Source: Alectoria sarmentosa (Eukaryota; Ascomycota; Lecanoromycetes; Lecanorales; Parmeliaceae). From it: 64,000 bases of DNA. This document shows, one piece after another, positions 56,580 to 64,000 of this stretch. The DNA lies in the NCBI GenBank assembly GCA_009733775.1, contig WOGZ01000194.1, positions 1 to 64,000 of the forward strand. The letters run 5' to 3'. How positions within the stretch are numbered: position 1 is the stretch's first letter; each line of letters begins with the position of its first letter. The notes beneath the pieces were generated by a model. That model did no database searches. It was not told the DNA's origin and was given only the letters and a program-made list of their open reading frames with translations. Made by a program: the position numbers and the translations under genes.

Positions 56580-57262
56580 TCATTCCTTATAAGTGAGGGT
56601 TATGTTAGCATGTTCTTCTATCACCTGTGTTTGATCATCAATAAAGGCTTTCCGGAAAAGATTTTGAATGACTTGAAAGTTTACAGAAAGCCGGCCTGTT
56701 CGGTAGTGATACCTTTTCCCGGCAAGAACAGCAGCAAAGAGCTCTCTCCAACCGAGGACATCCCCACTTGCATGGAAGAAGACCTCAGGCAAAGCGACGT
56801 CATTCGTTGGCCTCGACAAGTCTACAAGATGACTTGGCCCAGGAAAGCCCCCTCCGTTGTGCAACTGTTTGAGGAGCCCTGCCCCGTTGTCATCTTTCAC
56901 TTGGAAGAACGCCCCGGTTCTGTCTACAGAGATGCGATTATATGTCGTCTGTACCTGGTGATCAAGAAACTCAATCCTCGAGTTTCGATTGAAGCCTTGG
57001 CTGGTAGTGATGTTGAAACGTAGAAAGATAGGGGAGATAGTCTGCGATGAAGATTCCTTCGACTTCGTGCTTGAAATTCTTGGAGACCCCACGGCATCTT
57101 GTCCACAATTCGACAAGATCCTGGGTTGCGTCCCGAAGCTGTGCAAGACGATCCTCTAGATCTCCGGTGGGAAGGCCAGCGAGAAGGGTGAAGATTCTTC
57201 GAGGACCATTGAATCGTGGCGTCCAGTAATGAGCTTTTACATAGTCATGGGCGCAGATGGAG
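56580..57262 (-). pseudogene. Unrecognised gene fragment with a frame slip
   Basis: Upstream frame (about 57262-57005) reads SICAHDYVKAHYWTPRFNGP, RIFTLLAGLPTGDLEDRLAQ, LRDATQDLVELWTRCRGVSK. A different frame takes over from about 57050 to 56580 with FFQVKDDNGAGLLKQLHNGG and EVFFHASGDVLGWRELFAAV. Both halves look coding by composition, so one slip or an undetected intron lies near 57000-57050. The first half resembles an uncharacterised fungal family by its LPxxDLEDRLxxLRxAT pattern; I cannot name it. Confidence 0.4.
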
Positions 57263-58198
57263 TGCTTTTTGATGGAAAAGCAGACTGTTAGCCCATTGTT
57301 GCACTGGCGATCTCTTCAGTCTTGATGGCAGAGAGAACCCGGATATTGCGCTAGTACTAATGTGATCTGGTTGAACGGGGCTACCCAGTAGTCTTGCCGG
57401 AGGCCACTGGTGCCACCTCGACTAAGGTACCTACCTAATACTTATTCTACATACTAATCTGCAATACTGTATTCGATTGATTCTCAAGGGAAGACACCCG
57501 AACACCCAAGGTCTTCGAGGTTTCTTGGAAATAATTCTCAGACTTGGAGTTTGCGAGGACAGTCCCTCCGGTAGGATCCCCCAAAGAGTCCTTGACGAGA
57601 ACTCCAGAGGATCTGATTGGTCCGTCTTAAGTCACGTGGTGCGAGAACAGATTGCGGAGCGGAATAAGTAGTAGCCGAGTAGTATCAATAGTAGTAAATT
57701 ATGACTATGACTATGGTAATGATGGTGTCTAAACAGCATAAGGAGAAAAACATGAAGGCGGCCATGATCCAGAGTATGTAGGACAAATGGGCTCCGAAAT
57801 CGAACCCAAGCTTCCACGGAATTCCTATGAATTCCATACCAAAAGTCGGTCAATTAAGGGGTACTACTCCCATGATCATTTGCCGGACCCACATGGCCCA
57901 CATGTGGATGCACTAGTACGAGTACTCCGTACAAGCGACATAAGTGGGTCTATTACCAAATGGATGGGTCCAAACAACATCACGCGTACCCACCTTTCAT
58001 TCTCATTTCTCAAGTCTTCAGCATCAGATCATAAAGAGACAGAGCAAGTCTTTCAAATAGGACCAGCGAATTCGTTGATGCATACGCGCGACTGCAGGAA
58101 AAGCGCTTGGATCACTTACAGATCAATGTGTACAACGATCCCCTTTCTTCCCATTTCTTTCCTGCTGTTGAGTGCGGGATCGGTTTGGCAAGCCTACG
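57263..58198. other. Intergenic, upstream of the OrsD-like fusion gene
   Basis: No supported gene. Short frames only; a minus-strand frame at 57632-57853 is His/Leu-rich by simple sequence. Confidence 0.5.
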
Positions 58199-59948
58199 AT
58201 GCTCGAGTACAACAGTGAATACCGGGTGCTGATATGCCCCATACACAAGTACGCCGTTCATGACGCCGAAGAACATTTGCGTTCCTGTCACTGCATTACG
58301 GGCCGAGAGAAGGATGCTTTGCTTGATCAATGGAAGGGCCTTGATCTTGTCAACCCAAAGCATTTCAATCGCCAGCCCAGCGGCAGACGTCCAAAAGACT
58401 TCCTGGATCAGCCTGTTCCTGGCTACTCGTGTTCGTCATGCTTCTTTCTCTCCATCAAGCGGGAAGCGGTTCACAATCATCATAGAACAGTCCATGGCCG
58501 AGAGATAGCTCTGGCACCGCTCATCACCGGACAGAATCCAGACGTCCAGTTGGTAGAATTGCAGACATTCTTCCCTTACCCTCATATTCGGTGGTTTACC
58601 GTCGACGACAAGAACGACGATAGATCCGACGAAGATGGGGTGACTCGAAAAGACGTCAAGAACGAGGAATCTGTCGTCACAGATCTCTCAGACGATCCTG
58701 CGGCACGTGACCCTGCCGATGAAATGCTTGCACAAGCAAAAGCCAGTGAGAACAGGTACCGATATGGATCCAAGATACGCGAGCAGCAAAGGTCCCAGGC
58801 GCCAAAGCTACGTGAAGCGAACGCCTCTTCGTTATATCTGGCTCGACTGCCCCTGGAAATCAGACAGGAGATATACAAGTTGGTGCTGGGCTCAGGGACT
58901 GTCTTTCATATCATGGACGAATTCGCAATCGTCAAGCCAGATCTCCAGTATACTGTTGGAACCGACGAGCACGACAAAGAATATTCAAATAGCGATAAGA
59001 TGGTGCCTCGCGATGATTGGGAGGACGATCTCGAAGAAATGGTCGATGGCCAGTATGAGGGCCGTGAGATGACACGTTTCCGTGCAGTGTCAATACCTAA
59101 GTCCACTCCCTACGCCCTAGCATTACTCAGGGTCTGTAGCCACTTCAACGAGGAAGCCACATCTGTTTTCTACAGCAGCAACCAATTCAGACTCCACAGT
59201 GGTACTTCAAATTTCTCCACTGCTCTCCAATTCCTCAATTTGCTATCACCAGAAGTACGCAAATGCATCACCACCTTCGGCGTGACAGGATTGCAGCCTT
59301 GCATGAAGGCTGGGGCAGGACGCTATGGCTTCCAGGAGAGGACCTATGAGTTCAAGCGCAAATGCCGCGCATACTACCAATCGGAGGAAATGTTCTTTTC
59401 AAGTGCTCTACCGCAAATGGCCCTGAAAGAGATCAACGTACGTATACTTCCAGCAATGTTTCATAGAATCCACGCCACAATCTAGAAGAGATGCATGGGA
59501 GTGAAATCATATTTCTTACTCCACTGACTTGTCTTGGAGCTCAGAAAGCTGTTCAGGAGAAGCAATACTGACTTTGCAACAGCTTGGTTTCGATCTCAGC
59601 CACCTGGAGGTGGGTACATTTGGCGTGTATGAAGTAAACGAGAATTTCGACAAGGAATACTCTCCCCAAGCCTCATGGCTGAACAAGTTTCTGAGGCTGC
59701 CGCTTGAGCGCATTGACCTGACCTTTGGGGGATTAGATTTCAAGGACAGCTTTGGAGAAATCCCTCCCGTTGGTCATCTCATAGAGGCCCTCAATCACGT
59801 CGACGGTCAGACGAGGATCAGGGCGAAGCATGAGTGGGATGATGGCTTCGAGCCCAGCGAAACTTATGAGGATCGCCACCCTGGGGAGGCGAGACGATAC
59901 GAGGAAATGTATGGGCCCATATATCCTTATAACGATATCTGGAAATAA
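58199..59948 (+). CDS. OrsD-like zinc-finger and F-box-like (DUF7730-type) fusion
   Basis: Exons 58199-59437 and 59583-59948, intron 145 bp with branch-like CTGAC before ACAG; 534 aa. Residues 5-110 resemble the N-terminal region of OrsD-type proteins: LICPIHKYAVHDAEEHLRSC (Cys/His set), an HxCxxGxxKxx-like helix, then a second knuckle YSCSSCFFLSIKREAVHNHH. An acidic linker (DDKNDDRSDEDGVTRKD) follows. From about residue 205 the protein turns into an F-box-like module with LYLARLPLEIRQEIYKLVLG and ALALLRVCSHFNEEATSVFY, where LPxEIRxxIYxxVL and VCxxxxxEAxxxFY are marks of the family. The C-terminal exon has GVYEVNENFDKEYSPQASWL and HLIEALNHVDGQTRIRAKHE. Function unknown; a DNA- or protein-binding adaptor is possible. 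Confidence 0.75.
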
Positions 59949-60460
59949 GTGGTGCCGGCGGTCAGACCAGAAAGCCGTCACGAGGTGTACAAACATGGAG
60001 CGTTCTCCTTGTGTGTGGTGTTATAGAATACGCTCTCTGCCAACACATGATGGGCAAGGTAGACCACTGGCCGTTCGACGTTCGTCTCTGGAATGTGGCG
60101 TCCCATGTATTCAACGTAAGCTCGGCAAGCATAGATTCTCTCGGGGTGAATAGAATGCATTCCAAAACATTGCGACTGTTTCCATTCATGGCAAGCTCCA
60201 AAACATTGAGATCGTTTCTCATCATGGCACGCTAGCATCCCTTTGCTCTCATCTTGCAACACGCGCTGCTTGTTCCTGGTGGGCTCTTGTTCAACTGATG
60301 GAATTTGCCATCGGCGTCAATTTGATGATTGGAGACGGTGATTGGGCTCAGAATCCCGGACCAGCTCGATTTGCCTCAGTGCCATGGAGTGCCATGTCTA
60401 ATTTCGACATGTTTTAGGTTTTTTTTGTAGGAGAATTCGTCATGGTGAGACTTAACTTTC
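59949..60460. other. Intergenic, no supported gene
   Basis: 3' flank of the fusion gene. Near 60165-60225 a short segment CCAAAACATTG appears twice 34 bp apart. No gene. Confidence 0.5.
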
Positions 60461-60669
60461 CGTTTTGGTGATTTCGTTTTGTTGGCTCCGTTTTGATTGT
60501 TCCATTCTGGTGGCTCCGTTTTAATGGTTCCGTTTTGGTGGCCCCGTTCTGGTGATTCCGTTTTGGTGTGACTGGACCAAATCGGATCACCAAAACGGAG
60601 CCACCAAAACGAAGCTCATCACCAATACGGACCTTCAAATCAGACCTTCAAACCGGACCACCAAATCAG
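60461..60669. repeat. 14-bp-period array followed by its inverted array
   Basis: Left arm 60461-60572: eight consecutive 14-bp units of the type CGTTTTGGTGGCTC with exact 14-bp spacing. Right arm from 60573: units of the type TCACCAAAACGGAG, the reverse complement, first at 14-bp then at 13- and 17-bp spacing to about 60669. The two arms can pair as a long imperfect cruciform or an RNA hairpin. No coding role (14 is not a codon multiple). Confidence 0.85.
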
Positions 60670-61311
60670 AGCCCGAAAGGGAATTTTGAGAACCCTCATG
60701 CCGTCTACTCCCGCTCATTCTGCCACTTTCGTACCATCAGACAGGCAAGACCGAAGCGACGTTGTAGACAAATCCTACCATCAAATGGTTGTTGAGCTTG
60801 GGACCGCCACTCTCAACGAATTCTCCGACTCTGCTCCAACAACAACAACAACAACTTTTTTCCCTCGGCATGACCATACGAGATGCGGAACTGGCCAGTC
60901 GGTGGAAAATGACGACCGCGAAAGAAATGGTCAGACGGGAACGCAGGCGCGCACTGCGGATTCGGTATCGGAGTTGTACTAATCGGAAAGCCACTCTTCT
61001 TCTTCTTTGTGAGATCGGAATGGAAGCAGAAGAATACGAGATGGTCCTACCAGCGGGAGCTATTTGTCATACTGCGGACAGACAGACTTCTATTAGAGTA
61101 GACTACTGCAGTATAGTAATGGAGTGGTACTTTGAATTTCTCGACAGTGTTTGAATCTATCAACCGGCTTGCACCTGCGACGCGGAGACGAGGTATTGGC
61201 CTTGGTGCTACTGATTTGCATCCTCGATTTGACCTGGAACAGCGGATTCCAAGCTTCCAACGCACAACGTGGCCTTTATCTCAATGCGGAAAGATATCCT
61301 ATGCCGAGGCG
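60670..61311. other. Intergenic between the inverted array and the gene remnant
   Basis: Short plus-strand frames at 60686-60982 and 60789-61154 contain a CAACAACAACAA run and have no motif. The part from 61132 onward may be decayed sequence of the remnant that follows. Confidence 0.4.
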
Positions 61312-61560
61312 CTGTCTTTAGCTGAGTTGAAATTGAGGTTTGATTTGATTCATCTCAGTAATGATGACTTTGATCCTACTTACGTGGAATATTCACCATA
61401 TGCGTCGTAGTTGAACAAGTTTCCAAGGCTCCTATTGAAGCGAACTGAACTGATGTTGACCTCCTATAATTTGCAACAAGCCCTGAGCCGGGTCCACGAC
61501 CAGACTCGAATCCGAGAAGGGCAGACGCAGTACGATGACCGGATACAAATGACGCCCCTT
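61312..61560 (+). pseudogene. Broken paralogue of the fusion gene's C-terminal exon
   Basis: The frame reads LRFDLIHLS, YVEYSPYAS, TAG at 61408-61410, LNKFPRLLLKRTEL and VHDQTRIREGQTQYDDR. It lines up with GFDLSHLEV, KEYSPQASW, LNKFLRLPLERIDL and VDGQTRIRAKHEWDDG of the gene at 58199-59948. The Trp codon has become TAG (one G-to-A change). Identity is partial, so this is an old duplication or a degraded relative. Confidence 0.7.
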
Positions 61561-62429
61561 GAAAAAGTTGCGAATGTGGGGGAGGAAGAAGATGGTCAGA
61601 AGTACCCATGAAGCAGTAGCCGGGAGCACTCACACAAAGCATGCAGATTCATGACCTTGCGCTGTCTCTCCTCGAGTTGTCAAGTGTCGCGGTCGCTCTA
61701 TAATGGCCATGGCAGTGAGAGAAGAGACATGTTCGAAATTCATCTCTGAAAAGAGCAAAGGATTTGAAGCGAGCGTCATTCCTTCCAAGGATCAAGAAAA
61801 AAAGACTCACAGGATAGGTTTTGCAGCAGAGTTGTGAATTGACGGATAAACATCTCTTTAGATCCGTTCCATTGACTGAATCGATCTAGTGAAAGCTTGA
61901 GCTGAACAGCAGTCAAAGAAGAGGCGAGACGCCCGAAGAAAGTCTCCGCCAGAGGGTAATACGTGATATTGGACAACATGCGGTCTAGGAGATAGCGATA
62001 TCCAATTTCGACGACGGATTTGATCAAGGATGAGATCTAGAGGCTCTGAAACCATCATCGTCTTGAGCGTTAGCTCGCGATAGTGCCATTCTTCATGTTG
62101 GAGAGTAATTTCGACGTCTCAGACCGTCATCCTTTGTCACAGCTGGTTCTGGCGGAGAGAAGCCGGAGTGTAACGTGAGACCGATGTGGGTATGGTCAGA
62201 GAGGGGGACAAGAGAGGCGGTTCGGACTTGACGAGACGGGAAAAGAGCAATGAATAAAATTCGAGATCCTTTTACACTACCTGTCCACGTGAGATGCCTA
62301 AAGATCTCAAAGCTTCTCTTCACCGCACCATATAAACATAGATATCCAATCTCCTCATATACAGCCACAGTGTCATCCTCTCTGCACCAACTCCCTTATC
62401 CCCCCCCCCCCCCAACGGCACACTTTGAA
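61561..62429. other. Gene-poor stretch, two weak minus-strand frames
   Basis: Frames at 61776-62027 and 62093-62368 (minus) have protein-like composition (LAETFFGRLASSLTAVQLKL; CLYGAVKRSFEIFRHL) but cannot be spliced together with confidence. A C14 run lies at 62401-62414. Confidence 0.4.
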
Positions 62430-62900
62430 TCACGAATTCAACCCCAAAGGATTGCTCCCCGTCTGCTCCTGTCCCGCAATCGGCTTCTCCAGCTCCTCGT
62501 TATGCCTATCCACCTTCTCGCTCTCCTGCGTCGCGTTCTTGAGCGTCTCGGGCGCCCGGAACATGCCCCCCACGAGCGGATCGATCAACCCGCCCACGGG
62601 CCCCGCTATCGTCTCCAGCCCTTTGCCGACGGGTCCGCCCACTTTGCCGAGCGTGCCTTGGATCTTTTCGCCGGCCGTGTTGCCGAAGTTGCCGGGGGCG
62701 GAGAGCAGGGAGCCTGAGGGGAGAAGAAGGAGGAGGGTTAGCTGGGTGGGAAATTGTGGGGAGGATGGTAAGAAGGGGGGGGGGGTACCGAGGGTACTAC
62801 CTTTCTTCTCCGGGGGGGCTGAGGGGTCGGGGGTGGCGGGTTCGTTCTGGTCGGTTTGTTCGGGCTCTTTGATGTTGAGCTCTTCTTTTTCTTCGGCCAT
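62430..62900 (-). CDS. Small Gly/Pro-rich conserved protein
   Basis: Exons 62900-62801 and 62713-62430 with an 87-bp intron; phase 1 on both sides, 127 aa. The intron contains a G11 run (62776-62786). N-terminus acidic (MAEEKEELNIKEPEQTDQNE), then Pro-rich. The second exon has a repetitive Gly/Pro/Val stretch (KVGGPVGKGLETIAGPVGGL, LVGGMFRAPE) and ends in a charged helix. Small proteins of this make-up occur across filamentous ascomycetes; their role is unknown. No signal peptide or membrane helix. Confidence 0.75.
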   Translation of the reverse strand: MAEEKEELNIKEPEQTDQNEPATPDPSAPPEKKGSTLGTPPPFLPSSPQFPTQLTLLLLLPSGSLLSAPGNFGNTAGEKIQGTLGKVGGPVGKGLETIAGPVGGLIDPLVGGMFRAPETLKNATQESEKVDRHNEELEKPIAGQEQTGSNPLGLNS

Positions 62901-63605
62901 GGTGGCTGGATGATGCTTGGGTTCTAGGGATTGGATTTTCTAGATGTCGAGTCGTGCGTTGCTGTTGAGAGAGAAAGTAGAAGAGATTGAGGGCAGATGG
63001 TGAGACCAAATGACGCGGTGGCAGCAATGCCATGTGACAGCGGCAAGAAAGAGCGGGGTGGAGGTCCCTAACCATTGGGGGGAAAGCGCAGGCTACAGGG
63101 GCTATCTTCGGGAGCCCCCACCCTGTCAAGTGCACCTATTTATTAGCCGGAATTAGCCGCTAATGAAGGCCGTTGGGGCTCGACATCAGATTGGAGGCTG
63201 GAGCCTGGTACTCCTCTATCACTCGTACTTGTAGTTTGTATGACTTGTTTATTGACTTTATTTTTGGGCCCCAAACTATCGCTGTATCTGCGCCGCCAAC
63301 AATCATTTCATTCTATCTCAAGCGTTCCACCCAAGATGAAACGTTTCGCCGCCTCGAGGTCCGCAGCCTACTGATATGTTTGTAGTAGGTCAAAGTCCCA
63401 CCAATTGGCACTCTCCACGACTAAAAGCCAAAGATACCCAGGATGTGTTGTAATTGCCTGATGTTCTGAGCGAAATCTTCATCTCTGAGCAGTTGGCCTT
63501 GGTATCTGGCCGGAGACCTTCCATGAACATCATTGGCAACGCCTCCTGGATATTCGGATGCTTTGGCTCACAGCCAACTCAACATCTCTATACGACCACG
63601 GCATC
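62901..63605. other. Intergenic, promoter side of the small protein gene
   Basis: No supported gene. Spacer between two divergent genes. Confidence 0.5.
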
Positions 63606-64000
63606 ATGACTCGATCTACGGACTCATGGATTCAACAATTGTCCACCTTAATGGGCGACTTCTATCTACTCTTAGCCAAGATGCAGTACTTGGACCTGAA
63701 TCAAGGCACAATCGACGACCCGCCCTACACCGATCCCGAGAAATCAATCAATACTATCCTTGCAACACAATTAGGTCTTACCCCAGAAGTGATCCAGCTG
63801 CTGCAACGGTTCCCCTACGTCGCAGCGCCTGCGAGGTGGAACCACGGCGCCGGCGACGAAGAATTCATTTTGTATGGTTGCTTTGCGGATTTTCGAAAAG
63901 ATGGCGAACTCGAGGAGTCGCGCGATCCGTTGTATGCTGGTGTCGATCCCAAAGATGAGAGTGTGAGGTGGGAGGATGAGAATGGGCAGTACATGCGGCC
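63606..64000 (+). CDS. Unrecognised protein, cut by the right edge
   Basis: From ATG 63606 the frame is open to the end of the window (131 codons, no stop), which marks it as the 5' part of a gene. It reads STDSWIQQLSTLMGDFYLLL, YLDLNQGTIDDPPYTDPEKS, LTPEVIQLLQRFPYVAAPAR, WNHGAGDEEFILYGCFADFR and an acidic DPKDESVRWEDENGQYM. The composition is that of a soluble, folded protein. I do not recognise the family. The 5' end might include an upstream exon near 63533. Confidence 0.6.
   Translation, partial: MTRSTDSWIQQLSTLMGDFYLLLAKMQYLDLNQGTIDDPPYTDPEKSINTILATQLGLTPEVIQLLQRFPYVAAPARWNHGAGDEEFILYGCFADFRKDGELEESRDPLYAGVDPKDESVRWEDENGQYMR

Noticed and set aside
1..64000. CRISPR arrays, bacterial operons, riboswitches, replication origins
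   Set aside because: The window is fungal nuclear DNA with spliced genes; the tandem repeats have no regular unique spacers and no associated cas-like genes.

Overview
The window reads as nuclear DNA of a filamentous ascomycete (Pezizomycotina). Almost every recognisable gene carries short introns of about 50-140 bp with GT..AG ends. The set is typical of that group (PRP4, dynein intermediate chain, PMT4, SLA1, YOS9, NSA2, JAC1, ATP synthase subunit e, pirin), and the left end holds an AT-rich island with the marks of repeat-induced point mutation (RIP). Species and class cannot be fixed from sequence alone.

Layout. 1-1.48 kb: two unrelated tandem arrays (64-bp and 54-bp periods) and a short hairpin. 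1.48-7.24 kb: a gene-free AT-rich island. Inside it a pair of 166-bp direct repeats with TGTTA...TAACA ends marks a small LTR element (2030-4913) whose repeats differ only by transitions. 7.4-15.6 kb: PRP4 (+), a small secreted protein (-), dynein intermediate chain (-) and a frameshifted hypothetical gene (+). 16.4-21.6 kb: two decayed minus-strand genes, one a caspase-like domain joined to a HeLo-type kinase-like domain, the other a serine/threonine kinase joined to SEL1-like repeats. Both carry stops and frameshifts. 22-48.7 kb: a dense, healthy housekeeping block with ATP synthase e, a secreted protein, PMT4, a large unrecognised membrane-anchored protein, a Cys-rich single-pass surface protein, a conserved acidic protein, an MFS transporter, SLA1, pirin, JAC1/YOS9 (divergent pair) and NSA2. 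48.7-64 kb: a sparse accessory stretch with a STAND N-terminal-type gene, gene remnants, an OrsD-like zinc-finger/F-box-like fusion with a broken paralogue 1.4 kb downstream, an unusual 14-bp-period inverted repeat array, a small Gly/Pro-rich protein, and a gene running off the right edge.

How it works together. The housekeeping genes cover splicing, dynein transport, ER protein mannosylation and glycoprotein quality control (PMT4, YOS9), endocytic actin (SLA1), Fe-S cluster assembly (JAC1) and 60S ribosome assembly (NSA2). They show no common pathway. The most interesting theme is the cluster of fungal cell-death or allorecognition-type parts: caspase-like plus kinase-like fusion, kinase plus SEL1, and STAND N-terminal domains. 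Most are in decay, as expected for fast birth-and-death gene families. Exon boundaries were built by hand from splice consensus and frame, so those marked uncertain need transcript support.
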